DNA of 64,000 nucleotides from ZC4RG30 sp963726085 (GCA_963726085.1 CAVSAR010000004.1:310001-374000), one strand, 5' to 3'; positions 16,680 to 25,573 are shown, counted from the first letter of the stretch. Notes: generated from the letters alone by a model not told the origin. Numbers and translations: made by a program.

Positions 16680-17797
16680 GCTGGATCCACGATGATGTGA
16701 TCCGCACGGGCAGTGAAGCGGCCATTGAGCGCCGCCTCGCGCGTCACAGCCTGGAGATATTCCAGTACCTCGCAGAAACGCGGATCGCCCGGCGCCACGG
16801 GGCGCGGCACCGCATCGCGACCGATGTGGATGGGCAGGAATCCTGCCTCGCGGATGCGGCCGTCAGCGATATGCAGTCGCGCGATCATCGATAATCGCGA
16901 AGCCGGCGGAAAATTGTAGAGGCTGTCGAAGTCAGGAGCCCAATTCTCGCCCAGTTTCTGGATCTCGCGAAAGCTGGCACGCGCCGCGTGCTCCGGCGTC
17001 ATGCGCAGGTCAGTCGCGAAATTGCACAGGCTATAAAACACCGGCCGGCCCTCGATGCTCTCGATGCCCTTCAGGATGTGCGCATGATGCCCGAGCACAG
17101 CGTCCGCGCCGGCGGCCACCGCCGCCTGCGCGACTTCCCGCTGATAGTCGGCAATGGAGGCGCGCACGAAGTGGATGCCCCAGTGCTGCGACACCAGCAC
17201 GATGTCGGCCATCGCACGCGCACTGCGGATATCTGCCTGCATCGCGGCAAGATCTCCCGCATGTGCCCAAGTGTGGATGCGTGCTGGCGTGCCCGGCTGG
17301 TCGTGCTCTATCTGCTCGTACAGCGTGTGCGCGCGCATCGGCGCGCAACCGGGACGGTTGTCTTCTGCCCAGTAGGCCTGCGGCAATATGGACGAATACG
17401 CCAGGAAGGCCACGCGCGTGCCGTCGGCGAGCTTGCGGATCACCGGGCGCCTCGCTGCGGCGATGTCCGCACCGGCCCCGACCACCGCAATGCCCGCGGC
17501 TTCGAGGTGAGACAGCGTCTCGAGGAACGCATCATTGCCCCAGTCCAGACAGTGATTGCCGGCAAAGCTCAGCACATCGAAGCCCGCGCGTGCGAATGCA
17601 GCCGCGCATGCCGGCTGCGCCAGTACCGCATGTCGTGCCTGGGGCAATCGTGTGCCACGCGTGGCGAGACTGGTTTCCAGCTGGCCGAACACCAGTTCCG
17701 CCGCGTTGAGAATCGCAGCAGTGGCCGCAAAACAGCTGTCGGGATCGTCGCGGTCGGGTGCGAGGTCGCCAGTAGCCAGTACGATGCCGTTGGTCAT
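16676..17797 (-). CDS. CapA/PgsA-family metallophosphatase-like protein
   Basis: A 373-residue protein of the CapA family (calcineurin-like fold), known from poly-gamma-glutamate capsule loci and from many uncharacterised proteins. Visible motifs are ATGDLAP near residue 8, FGQLETSLATRG, the GNH motif in FAGNHCLDWG, HWGIHFV, and LGHHAHILKGIE, which provide the usual metal ligands. It has no signal peptide or membrane anchor, unlike capsule CapA proteins, so it should be cytosolic. No capB or capC is present, so a capsule role is unlikely. Operator E, a perfect palindrome, is 58 bp upstream, making this and the following membrane gene part of the LacI regulon. Confidence 0.82.
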   Translation of the reverse strand: MTNGIVLATGDLAPDRDDPDSCFAATAAILNAAELVFGQLETSLATRGTRLPQARHAVLAQPACAAAFARAGFDVLSFAGNHCLDWGNDAFLETLSHLEAAGIAVVGAGADIAAARRPVIRKLADGTRVAFLAYSSILPQAYWAEDNRPGCAPMRAHTLYEQIEHDQPGTPARIHTWAHAGDLAAMQADIRSARAMADIVLVSQHWGIHFVRASIADYQREVAQAAVAAGADAVLGHHAHILKGIESIEGRPVFYSLCNFATDLRMTPEHAARASFREIQKLGENWAPDFDSLYNFPPASRLSMIARLHIADGRIREAGFLPIHIGRDAVPRPVAPGDPRFCEVLEYLQAVTREAALNGRFTARADHIIVDPA

Positions 17798-17854
17798 CGT
17801 GTCTCTCCAGGTGGCGCCGGTTTTCCGCCGCGCTTTGCATGCACCTTACGCGAG

Positions 17855-17870
17855 TTGCAAGCGCTTGCAA
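17855..17870. promoter_or_regulatory. LacI-family operator E (CapA-type/DMT operon)
   Basis: TTGCAAGCGCTTGCAA is a perfect 16-bp palindrome with the same core as operator D. It lies 58 bp upstream of the CapA-type start and just past the stop of the acyltransferase gene, so it belongs to the former. Confidence 0.8.
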
Positions 17871-17892
17871 ATTGGCCCTTGCGGGGCGAGCT

Positions 17893-18600
17893 TCAGCCGA
17901 AGAGTTGCGAGTGGGCCTCAATGAAGCGCTGTGCTTCTTCGTTGATCTCGCGCGGATCGCGGCCCAGGCTCTGGATGGGCGGCCCGATCACCACACGGAT
18001 GGTGCCGGGCTTCTTGAGGATGCCGCGGCGCGGCCAGAAATATCCCGCGTTGTGCGCCACCGGCACCACCAGCGCGCCAGTGGCCGACGCGACGGCCGCG
18101 CCGCCCACGCCATAGCGCCGGGTTTCCCCCGGCGGCATGCGCGTGCCTTCCGGGAACACCACTATCCACAGTCCTTCGGCCAGGCGCTGGCGTCCCTGGT
18201 CGATCATTTGCCGCACGGCGGCGCCACCGGCGCCGCGATCAATGGAGATACAGTGCAGCATGCGCAGTCCCCAGCCCACAAACGGGATCCAAGTCAGTTC
18301 GCGCTTCAGCACCCAGGCCTGCGGTGGCAGGATCACGGCCTGCGCGAAAGTCTCCCAGGCCGACGAGTGCTTCATCAGGGCGATGTGCTGTCCCGGCGGC
18401 AGATGCTCGCGACCTTCGACTACGTAGCCCAGGCCACAGGTGATCTTCAGTGCCCCCAGCAGCACGCTTCCCCACCAGCGCGCCAGCGCAAACCGGCCGC
18501 CAATGGGCAGGAACACGCAGGCGATGGTGAACGGTATCGCGTACAGGAACGTGAACAGCAGGAAAAAAGTGGTGAAGATCAGCGAGCGCAGGAACTGCAT
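17893..18600 (-). CDS. lysophospholipid acyltransferase, PlsC/AGPAT family
   Basis: 235 residues from ATG 18600; the open frame upstream overlaps the preceding gene fragment and is not leader-like. It is probably a 1-acyl-sn-glycerol-3-phosphate acyltransferase at the inner membrane. One N-terminal membrane segment (residues 6-30) is followed by the acyltransferase motif KHSSAWETF, an HxxxxE variant of HxxxxD that is common in this branch, and the block III motif FPEGTRM. It ends a four-gene minus-strand series with the hydrolase, SnoaL-like and truncated dehydrogenase genes. Whether this copy is the housekeeping PlsC cannot be told from the window. Confidence 0.88.
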   Translation of the reverse strand: MQFLRSLIFTTFFLLFTFLYAIPFTIACVFLPIGGRFALARWWGSVLLGALKITCGLGYVVEGREHLPPGQHIALMKHSSAWETFAQAVILPPQAWVLKRELTWIPFVGWGLRMLHCISIDRGAGGAAVRQMIDQGRQRLAEGLWIVVFPEGTRMPPGETRRYGVGGAAVASATGALVVPVAHNAGYFWPRRGILKKPGTIRVVIGPPIQSLGRDPREINEEAQRFIEAHSQLFG

Positions 18601-18619
18601 GAATGTGGTTCTATGTGAT

Positions 18620-19015
18620 TCACGGCAACTCACCGCGGTGGGCAGTCTGTCGCATCGCCGGATCATAAGCGAAACCCAGCGCTGCCAGCTGCGCCTCCGG
18701 CGCGCTGTTGGCCAGATCCAGCAGCACCTGGCCGGCCACCTGCATGGCGGCCACTTCGCGCCTGAGTGCAGCCCCTGGCTGCGCACTCACGCAGCAGACC
18801 ACCAGTTTGGCGCCGCGCACCGCGTTGACCAGCGATGTCGCGGGCTCCACCAGTGCCTGCTGCATCCGCGTGCGCATTGCATCACGGCCAGCGGGATCTT
18901 CAAGCAGCCGGTCCCAGGCGCGCACGGTGTAGCCACGCTGCGCCAGTGCAGCAGCCACCGTGCCGCCGGATTGGCCAAAGCCCAGAATGCAAACGGTCGC
19001 TGAAGACGTAAGCAC
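18620..19015 (-). pseudogene. truncated NAD(P)-dependent oxidoreductase (Rossmann domain only)
   Basis: 131 residues from GTG 19015, preceded by AAGG. A Rossmann dinucleotide motif (CILGFGQSGGTVAAAL) and the following segments (VRAWDR, AKLVVCCVS, GQVLLDLANSAPE) match the N-terminal domain of 6-phosphogluconate/3-hydroxyisobutyrate dehydrogenase-like proteins. Complete members have 280-300 residues; here the match ends around residue 117 (GFAYDPAM) and a stop follows. The helical C-terminal domain with the catalytic Lys is absent, and the acyltransferase gene follows immediately. It is either a deletion remnant or a non-catalytic stub; I favour a remnant. Confidence 0.6.
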
Positions 19016-19021
19016 GAGCCT

Positions 19022-19456
19022 TCAGGTATGCATGGTGGCGTTGCCGCGCCGGTCCTTGAAGCGCCAGCCCGCCGCGGTACGCACGAAGGTGTCGGTCCAC
19101 GTGCCGATGATGGGACCGGTGGCCGGGCGCCCCTTGCCGGGCACTAGTTCGTCAGTGGCCTCCGCCAGGTACAGCACGACGATGGAAAATCCCTCGGCGC
19201 TGTCCGGTCCAGTCTGGCGGATGCGGATATTGAGGTTAAGGTGTTGTGACACCAGGGTGCGCGGGCGCGCCGCAAACGCCGCGAGGATTGCCGCGGCGCC
19301 GCTGATGACTGCCCCGGGATTAGTCGGCCGCGCAAAGGTCGTATCCTCGATCATCAGTTCGCCAAGACGCGCCGATTGGCCGCTGTCGATATAGGCACCG
19401 AAGTCGATGATCAGGTTACGGCAGGCCTCGATGCAGGCCAGTTCGTCGGTAGTCAT
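19022..19456 (-). CDS. SnoaL-like / NTF2-fold protein
   Basis: A 144-residue cytosolic protein with the NTF2/SnoaL-like layout: an N-terminal helix pair (LACIEACRNLIIDFGAYIDSG), an early strand (FARPTNPGAVISG), a long strand (QHLNLNIRIRQTG) and a closing RTAAGWRFKDRRG. This fold includes ketosteroid isomerases, limonene-epoxide hydrolases and aromatic dioxygenase small subunits, as well as many uncharacterised proteins, so the reaction cannot be named. It lies 3 bp downstream of the alpha/beta hydrolase and 6 bp upstream of the dehydrogenase fragment, in one operon. Confidence 0.78.
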   Translation of the reverse strand: MTTDELACIEACRNLIIDFGAYIDSGQSARLGELMIEDTTFARPTNPGAVISGAAAILAAFAARPRTLVSQHLNLNIRIRQTGPDSAEGFSIVVLYLAEATDELVPGKGRPATGPIIGTWTDTFVRTAAGWRFKDRRGNATMHT

Positions 19457-19459
19457 GAT

Positions 19460-20188
19460 TTACTCCAGGCCAAGCCAATCAAGCAATGCGCGAGTGATCG
19501 CGGCGGGTTGTTCCAGCGTACACATGTGACCGCAATCCGGCACATCCACCAGCACGCTGCCGGGAATGCGCCTGGCCATCTCCACGTGCTGGGACAGCGG
19601 ACTCCAGCTGTCTTCGTGGCCACAGAGCACCAGCGTGGGCACGTGGATCCGGGCAAACAGCCGGGTGCGATCCGGCCGAGCCAGCAGTGCGGCAACCTGG
19701 GCCTCGAACTGCGCCAGCGGCGCGCGCGCGATCATCTGGTAAATGTGGTCCATGAGTGCGGGCTCGGCCAGGCGTCGCGGATGCACCATTTTTTGCGCCC
19801 ATTCCTTGGCCATGGCCAGCATCCCGTCGCGGCGCGCGATTTCGAGCAACCGATAACGGCCGGCCCTTTCGCGCGCTCCCGGTTCTCCGGCGGGCAGGCT
19901 ATCACTTCCGGTATCCAGCAGCGCCAGGTGGGTCACGCGCCGGGGGGCGCGCGCGTAGACCTCAAGGGCAACCCGGCCGCCCATGGAATGACCCGCCAGC
20001 GCGAATTTCGGCGGTGCGCGTGCCAACAGGTTATCGGCCATCACGCCCAGGTCATTGCACAAGGCGTGATCGGCGACCTGCACCGCGCGATAACTGCCGA
20101 GGTCATGAACCTGCTGCTGCCAGACCGACGCGTCGCACACAAGGCCGGGGACCAGGACCAGCGCCTCCATTTTATGGGGTGATGCCAT
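19460..20188 (-). CDS. alpha/beta-fold hydrolase
   Basis: About 242 residues from ATG 20188 (MASPHKMEAL); an ATG six codons further in is also possible, and neither has a strong ribosome-binding site. The nucleophile elbow is GHSMGG with Ser68, the acid is probably the Asp in GHEDSWSP, and the catalytic His is in PDCGHMC near the end. It resembles MhpC/BioH/esterase-like hydrolases, but no motif fixes the substrate. It is the first gene of the minus-strand operon with the SnoaL-like protein, the dehydrogenase fragment and the acyltransferase. It is divergent from aacS across an 81-bp gap. Confidence 0.85.
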   Translation of the reverse strand: MASPHKMEALVLVPGLVCDASVWQQQVHDLGSYRAVQVADHALCNDLGVMADNLLARAPPKFALAGHSMGGRVALEVYARAPRRVTHLALLDTGSDSLPAGEPGARERAGRYRLLEIARRDGMLAMAKEWAQKMVHPRRLAEPALMDHIYQMIARAPLAQFEAQVAALLARPDRTRLFARIHVPTLVLCGHEDSWSPLSQHVEMARRIPGSVLVDVPDCGHMCTLEQPAAITRALLDWLGLE

Positions 20189-20269
20189 GTGTAGGACGAT
20201 TCTGGAGCGTGGGCAAAAATGGCGCAAATCATGCTTCAATAGCGCACTTTTTTAGCTGGAGTCGCAGGA

Positions 20270-22261
20270 ATGGTGGAAACTGGGCAGCAGCTGTGGGCCC
20301 CGACGCCGGAGCGCATCGAGCGCGCGCGCCTGACCGCGTTCCTGCGCTGGCTCGAGGAGCAGCGCGGCCTCACATTCCCTGACTTCGAGTCGCTGTGGCG
20401 CTGGTCCACCGACGATCTGGACGGTTTCTGGCAGGCCTGCTGGGATTTCTTTGGCATCGAGGCCACCCGCCAGCCAACCGCCGTGCTGGGCAAGCGCACC
20501 ATGCCGGGCGCCGAGTGGTTCCCCGGCGCCCAGATCAACTATGCGCGCCACATGCTGCGCCATGAGCGACCCGATGCCGTGGCGGTGCTGCATCTCAACG
20601 AGCGCCAGGGCCTGCAGTCGGTTTCGTGGGAGGAGCTCGGCGGCAAGGTGCGCATCGTGGCCACGCAGCTGCGCAAGCTGGGTGTCAAGCGTGGCGATCG
20701 CGTCGCGGCCTACATGACCAATGTGCCCGAAGCACTGATCGCCATGCTGGCGACCACCAGCATCGGCGCGATCTGGTCGTCCTGTGGTCCGGACTTCGGC
20801 ACGCCGGGCGTGCTGGACCGCTTCTCACAGCTGGAACCCACGGTGCTGATCCACGTCGATGGGTACCAGTACGGTGGCAAGCCCTTCGACCGGCGCGTGG
20901 AAGTGGAGAAAATCCTCGCCCGGCTGACCTCGGTGAAGCACGTCATCCAGCTGCCGTACCTGGATCCGGCCAACCCGCGGGCGCTGACACCCAACACTAT
21001 CTTCTGGAAGGACCTGCTCGACCACCCGCCGGTGCCGCGCGAGCAGTTCAAGTACGAAGAAGTGCCGTTCATGCATCCGCTGTGGATACTTTTCTCGTCC
21101 GGCACCACCGGACTGCCCAAGCCGATCGTGCACAGCCAGGGCGGCATCATGATCGAGCAGCTCAAGCACATGTCTTTTAACTTCGACCTGCACGCCGGCG
21201 AGCGCATCTTCTTCTTCACCACCACCGGCTGGATGATGTGGAATTTTCTGGTCAGCGCGCTGCTGTCGAACGTGGTGCCGGTGCTCTACGATGGCAATCC
21301 GGCCTGGCCGGATGGCGATCTGCTGTGGAAGATGGTGCAGGATTCAAAGGCCAACATGTTTGGCGCCAGTCCGACCTACCAGGCCATCCTCGAGAAGAAC
21401 GGCATCGTGCCGAAGAACAAGTTCGACCTCTCGGGCCTCGACTCGGTGATGCTGGCCGGTTCCCCGGTCACCCCGGAATGCCAGGCGTGGTTCCACGAGA
21501 ACGTGAAGCGCGATGCCTGGGTTGCACCCGGTTGCGGCGGCACGGATATCTGCTCCGGTTTCGTCGGCGGCGTCGTGCGACTGCCGCAGTATGCGGGCGA
21601 GATCCAGGCGCGTTGCCTGGGCGTGGCCGTGCATGTGCTCAATGAAAAAGGCCAGCGCGTCATCAACGAGGTCGGCGAGATGGTCGTGACCGAGCCGATG
21701 CCGTCGATGCCGGTGGGATTCTGGAACGATCCAGGCGACCAGCGATTCATCGAAACCTATTTCTCCGACTTTCCCGGCATGTGGCGGCAGGGCGACTTCT
21801 ATCGCATCAACGAGCGCGGTGGCTGCTTCGTGCTGGGACGCAGCGACGCGACGCTCAATCGCCACGGCATCCGCATCGGCACCGCCGAGATCTATCGCTC
21901 GGTATGCGCCGTCGCGGGCGTCGAGGACGCACTGATCGTCAACCTTGACCTGCCTGGCGGCAAGTTCTTCATGCCGCTGTTCGTGAAGCTTGCCGAGGGC
22001 CGGGTGCTGGATGAGGCGCTGCGCAAGGAGATCAACGACCACCTGCGGCGCGAATACACGCCGCGCCATGTGCCGGACCGCATCTTCGAGGTGCCGCTGA
22101 TTCCCTACACCATCAGTGGCAAGCGCATGGAGGTGCCGGTGCGCCGCATCCTTTCCGGATCCCCGATTGCCAAGGCGGCCAACCGCGACGCGATGGCGAA
22201 TCCCAAGGCGCTGGATTATTTTATCGAGTACGCTGCGACTCAACAGGACTACAAGCTGTAG
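20270..22261 (+). CDS. acetoacetate-CoA ligase (acetoacetyl-CoA synthetase)
   Basis: A 663-residue adenylate-forming enzyme that makes acetoacetyl-CoA from acetoacetate, ATP and CoA in the cytosol, feeding ketone-body or PHB metabolism. The length and N-terminus (LWAPTPERIERARLTAFLRW) are characteristic of AacS rather than acetyl-CoA synthetase. Motifs visible are A3 SSGTTGLPKPIVHSQGG, TTTGWMMWNF, the hinge region GRSDATLNRHGIRIG, and the catalytic Lys in ISGKRMEVPVR. A GGAG motif lies 8 bases upstream of the ATG. A transporter gene follows after 18 bp, probably in the same operon. Confidence 0.94.
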   Translation: MVETGQQLWAPTPERIERARLTAFLRWLEEQRGLTFPDFESLWRWSTDDLDGFWQACWDFFGIEATRQPTAVLGKRTMPGAEWFPGAQINYARHMLRHERPDAVAVLHLNERQGLQSVSWEELGGKVRIVATQLRKLGVKRGDRVAAYMTNVPEALIAMLATTSIGAIWSSCGPDFGTPGVLDRFSQLEPTVLIHVDGYQYGGKPFDRRVEVEKILARLTSVKHVIQLPYLDPANPRALTPNTIFWKDLLDHPPVPREQFKYEEVPFMHPLWILFSSGTTGLPKPIVHSQGGIMIEQLKHMSFNFDLHAGERIFFFTTTGWMMWNFLVSALLSNVVPVLYDGNPAWPDGDLLWKMVQDSKANMFGASPTYQAILEKNGIVPKNKFDLSGLDSVMLAGSPVTPECQAWFHENVKRDAWVAPGCGGTDICSGFVGGVVRLPQYAGEIQARCLGVAVHVLNEKGQRVINEVGEMVVTEPMPSMPVGFWNDPGDQRFIETYFSDFPGMWRQGDFYRINERGGCFVLGRSDATLNRHGIRIGTAEIYRSVCAVAGVEDALIVNLDLPGGKFFMPLFVKLAEGRVLDEALRKEINDHLRREYTPRHVPDRIFEVPLIPYTISGKRMEVPVRRILSGSPIAKAANRDAMANPKALDYFIEYAATQQDYKL

Positions 22262-22279
22262 ACAGGGTCTGGGGGGCGA

Positions 22280-23629
22280 GTGGCGGCTTCGAACACGGTC
22301 CAGGTCGATGACCTGATCGACGGGCAGCAGATGACCGGGCGTACCTGGTTCCTGCTGATCCTGCTGCTGTTTGCGCTGCTGTGCGATGGGTTCGACCTGC
22401 AGCTGCTGGCGTTCGCCGCGCCACGCCTGGCCAAGGAATGGGGCATCGCGCCGCAGGACCTCAGCTACGTCATTTCCGCCAACCTGCTGGGCATGATGCT
22501 GGGGGCCATGTTCCTGGGCAACATGGGCGATCGCTTCGGGCGCAAGCGCGTCATCGTCGTGGGCACTCTCTTATATGCACTGATGTCGCTGGCCTGCCTG
22601 CTAGCGGAGAACCGGTTGCAGTTGGGCATCCTGCGCTTCATCACCGGGATGGGCCTGGGTGGGGTGCTGCCCAATGTCATCGCCCTGACGGCCGAGACCT
22701 CGCCGCTGAGCCGGCGCCCGACGCTGACCAGCATCCCCATGATCGGCATGTCGCTGGGCAGTGGCATGCCCGCGGTGGTAGCCGCGTGGCTGGTGCCGAT
22801 TTTCGGCTGGCACGCGCTGTTCGTGGCCGGTGGGATTGTGCCGGTGGTGGTTGCGCTGGTGATCGCGGTGGCGCTGCCGGAATCGCTGCTGTTCCTGACC
22901 TATCACGGCAAGGACCGCGCCCAGTTGGCACGACGCGTCCAGGAGCTGGATCCCTCGCTGACCATCACGCCGGCGACGGTGTTTGCGCTGCGCCAGCAGC
23001 CGGCAGACCAGCGGCCACGCGGCGGATTTCGCGAACTGTTCACCGGCAGCCTGCGCGTGACCACACCGCTGTTGTGGCTGATGTTCGCCGGCACGTTGTT
23101 GTCCATGCACTTCATCAACAGCTGGATGTCAGTGATGCTCAACCAGGCCGGACTGTCCGAGGTACAGACGGCCTTCACCAACGGCGCACTGCATTGGGGT
23201 GGCACCATTGCCGCGATCGTCACGGTGTTCGTGCTGGGCCGATTGGGACTGTACTGGGTGCTGGCGCTGCTGCTGCTGGGACTGGCAGGGGTATTCACGA
23301 TTGCGACCACCGGCTTTGCCTCGGCACTGCTGCTGACGTTGGCGGTCTGCGTCGCGGGTTTTGGCATCATCGGGTGCCAGGGGGCGCTCAATGCCGCGTC
23401 GGGCCTGATCTATCCGGTGTCCTGTCGACCCACGGGCGCGGGCGCAGCCTTGGGCGTGGGTCGCATCGGTTCCCTGAGCGGCCCGCTGGTGGGCGGCTAC
23501 TTCCTTGGCCAGCACCTGCAGACACAGCACATGTTCTACGTGCCTCTGGTGCCGTTGTCGCTGGCGACGCTTGCCACGCTATGGTTGATCATCCGGCGCG
23601 TGGACATCCGGCGCGAAAGCATCAGCTAG
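22280..23629 (+). CDS. MFS transporter, aromatic acid:H+ symporter (AAHS) type
   Basis: 449 residues, GTG start at 22280 behind a G-rich Shine-Dalgarno. There are twelve predicted helices. The AAHS signature is clear: LLCDGFDLQLLAFAAPRLAKEW in TM1 with the Asp characteristic of PcaK-type carriers, then GNMGDRFGRKRVI between TM2 and TM3 and RFITGMGLGGVLPN. PcaK-like members import 4-hydroxybenzoate and related aromatic acids; the substrate here is inferred only to the level of an organic acid. It lies directly downstream of aacS. Its TAG shares CTAG with the stop of the convergent porin-like gene. Confidence 0.88.
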   Translation: MAASNTVQVDDLIDGQQMTGRTWFLLILLLFALLCDGFDLQLLAFAAPRLAKEWGIAPQDLSYVISANLLGMMLGAMFLGNMGDRFGRKRVIVVGTLLYALMSLACLLAENRLQLGILRFITGMGLGGVLPNVIALTAETSPLSRRPTLTSIPMIGMSLGSGMPAVVAAWLVPIFGWHALFVAGGIVPVVVALVIAVALPESLLFLTYHGKDRAQLARRVQELDPSLTITPATVFALRQQPADQRPRGGFRELFTGSLRVTTPLLWLMFAGTLLSMHFINSWMSVMLNQAGLSEVQTAFTNGALHWGGTIAAIVTVFVLGRLGLYWVLALLLLGLAGVFTIATTGFASALLLTLAVCVAGFGIIGCQGALNAASGLIYPVSCRPTGAGAALGVGRIGSLSGPLVGGYFLGQHLQTQHMFYVPLVPLSLATLATLWLIIRRVDIRRESIS

Positions 23630-24837
23630 AGGGACAGCCGCAGCGCCATCTGCAGGCAGCGCTCGTCAGCCACGGGGTCTTCCCCCAGCACCACGCGCTT
23701 GGAATGGTTGCTGTGCACGTCCAGCCACTCCAGTGCCAGCTCGACGTGCTTATGCACCTGCCAGGTCCAGTCCACGGTCAGTGCGTTGCCGACATCCCTG
23801 CTTAGGCTTCCGGGAAAGGCGGAGGCCAGCTGGATGGTGCTGAAATCGTCGTAGCGCGCCGCGAATCGATGCGGCCCGACCGTCTGCGCCAGCAGCACGA
23901 AACTGGTCTGAAACTCGAAGTCGTTGGCGTAGCCGGGACCCGCCGAGGTCTTGCCGGACATCCACTGGGCAATCAGCGTCGTGCCGCTGGCTGCGTCGTA
24001 GCGCATGCCCAGCGTGTCGAAACGGGTGTCCCACGCATAGTCATTAATTGACGGCATGTACGCCGCCGGATCACCGCGATTGTCGTAGTGCAGGCCGCTG
24101 ATCTCCAGCCCACTGTCGTGTCGCACGTATGCGCCGACGTGATATCCCGGGCGATGATCGATTTCGAGGAACTCCTTGCGCTGGTCGTTGCCGCCGTACG
24201 CGTAGGTGCCCACGCTACCGAACAGCGGCGTCTGCCGGTCGTGCAGGGCAAAGCCGCGCAACGCCACAATCACGCCGGCCGGATCATTCCAGCCGAATAG
24301 CGCGGCATTGACTCCAAAGTCGAAGGCGCTGCCACTGGCCGCGCCCAGGTGTTCCAGCGAATAGCCCACGCCTATGGTGCGCAGTTCCTCTCCCACCCAG
24401 GTGTTGAGCGCGGAGTTGGTGATGGTGTAGGGATTGGTCCAGCCCGGGGCGCGATTCTCCAGCGAGATCGGCGCATAGAACGCACCGATCTTGAGGTTGG
24501 AGCGCCAGGCCGATTGCGGTACCGGTCGCCATTCCATGAACGCCTCGGTCAAGCCCAGTGCGTTGTACTCATCGAGGCTCCACACCGAGGCGTCGATAGT
24601 GGCGTGCCAGTCGCCGCCCGGCGAGCCGCGCCAGGCAAGGCGCGCGCGACCCAGGTTAAGTCCGTCGTCCCCGGCATCGAAGCGCAGCTTTCCCCAGCCG
24701 CCGTCGACGAAACTGTTGCGCCCGTTGGAATCGACCAGCCGCAGGTCCAGGCTGGCTTCGAATTCCGCATGGGCAGGGCTCGCCGCTGCCGACAGCAGCA
24801 GTGCGCAACAGCGCAGCAGAGTGCGCGGGTTGCGCAT
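23626..24837 (-). CDS. outer-membrane beta-barrel protein (porin-like)
   Basis: 403 residues with a signal peptide (LLRCCALLLSAAASPAHAEF) and a long series of alternating amphipathic strands rich in Tyr, Trp and Gly (for example KLRFDAGDDGL, LKIGAFYAPISLE, RTIGVGYSLEHLG, FVLLAQTVGPHRFAARYDDF). The pattern looks like phosphate-selective or Gram-negative porins of about 16 strands. It ends in ALRLSL rather than an aromatic, which is unusual for BAM substrates. Its ATG shares one base with the TGA of the cupredoxin-like gene upstream, so the two form an operon divergent from the EAL gene. The solute is unknown. Confidence 0.7.
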   Translation of the reverse strand: MRNPRTLLRCCALLLSAAASPAHAEFEASLDLRLVDSNGRNSFVDGGWGKLRFDAGDDGLNLGRARLAWRGSPGGDWHATIDASVWSLDEYNALGLTEAFMEWRPVPQSAWRSNLKIGAFYAPISLENRAPGWTNPYTITNSALNTWVGEELRTIGVGYSLEHLGAASGSAFDFGVNAALFGWNDPAGVIVALRGFALHDRQTPLFGSVGTYAYGGNDQRKEFLEIDHRPGYHVGAYVRHDSGLEISGLHYDNRGDPAAYMPSINDYAWDTRFDTLGMRYDAASGTTLIAQWMSGKTSAGPGYANDFEFQTSFVLLAQTVGPHRFAARYDDFSTIQLASAFPGSLSRDVGNALTVDWTWQVHKHVELALEWLDVHSNHSKRVVLGEDPVADERCLQMALRLSL

Positions 24838-25508
24838 CAGTACGCGTCCCAGTTGGCCGGCACCGTGGATTCGGCGCGCAGGCGCAGCGGTGCGGCAACG
24901 CGCAGCGTAAGTGCGGTCCCGGCCGGTGCGTCAGCGACGCGTATCTGCTGCTCGATGATGGGCCGCATCTCGCGCGCCAGCGGATGCCACACCTGCACTG
25001 CATATTCACCCGGCTCCACGTCGGCAGCGCTCCACACGCCATTGGCGTCCGAGCGTCCGTAGTACTGTCCGTCCACCACGAACACATAGGCGCGCATCTG
25101 GTCATGGATGTTGCAGCCCAGGGTCACGACCCCGACATGGTCGAAATCCACGGGTGGATTGGGACTGCCGCTATACAGCGGGAACTGGAACTTCTTGGCG
25201 GGGGAAAACGAGTAGACCTGGTGGCGCACCGAGTCGCTGTTGGGAAACGTCACGCGCGAGCCCAGCGGCACGATCAGCACGTGCGGGACGAACTCGCGAT
25301 TGACCTGGTCCATGACCCCCTTGGAGGGCGCGGCGGGCGGGCGACTGGGATTCGTGCTGCGCAACACCACCACCGTGCCGGCGATGCCAGTGCCGTTCAC
25401 GGCAAGCAGGCGCAGCTCCAGGCGGGCTGCCACCGACTGCAGGGGCACCAATGCCAGCACTGCCAGAGTGCAGGCCACCCTGATATGGAATGCAGGTCCC
25501 ACTTCCAT
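24837..25508 (-). CDS. exported cupredoxin-like protein (annotated elsewhere as methylamine utilization protein)
   Basis: 223 residues with a signal peptide ending near QSVAA. A beta-sandwich region holds the complete ligand set of a type 1 copper site: His96 in SVRHQVYS, then Cys132, His135 and Met138 in GCNIHDQM. The upstream part (GTVVVLRSTNP, VMDQVNREFVPHVLIVPLGSRVTFPNSD) and the downstream VWSAADVEPGEYAVQVWHP match plastocyanin/azurin-related domains fused to a carboxypeptidase-regulatory-like domain. It is probably a periplasmic electron carrier or copper-binding protein. It is cotranscribed with the porin-like gene (TGATG overlap) and divergent from a membrane EAL protein. Confidence 0.78.
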   Translation of the reverse strand: MEVGPAFHIRVACTLAVLALVPLQSVAARLELRLLAVNGTGIAGTVVVLRSTNPSRPPAAPSKGVMDQVNREFVPHVLIVPLGSRVTFPNSDSVRHQVYSFSPAKKFQFPLYSGSPNPPVDFDHVGVVTLGCNIHDQMRAYVFVVDGQYYGRSDANGVWSAADVEPGEYAVQVWHPLAREMRPIIEQQIRVADAPAGTALTLRVAAPLRLRAESTVPANWDAY

Positions 25509-25573
25509 TCTCAGCTGATCGCTTCCTCTGTCTGGCCGCCCTAGGATTGCCGCAAGCCATTGAACACATTCCC

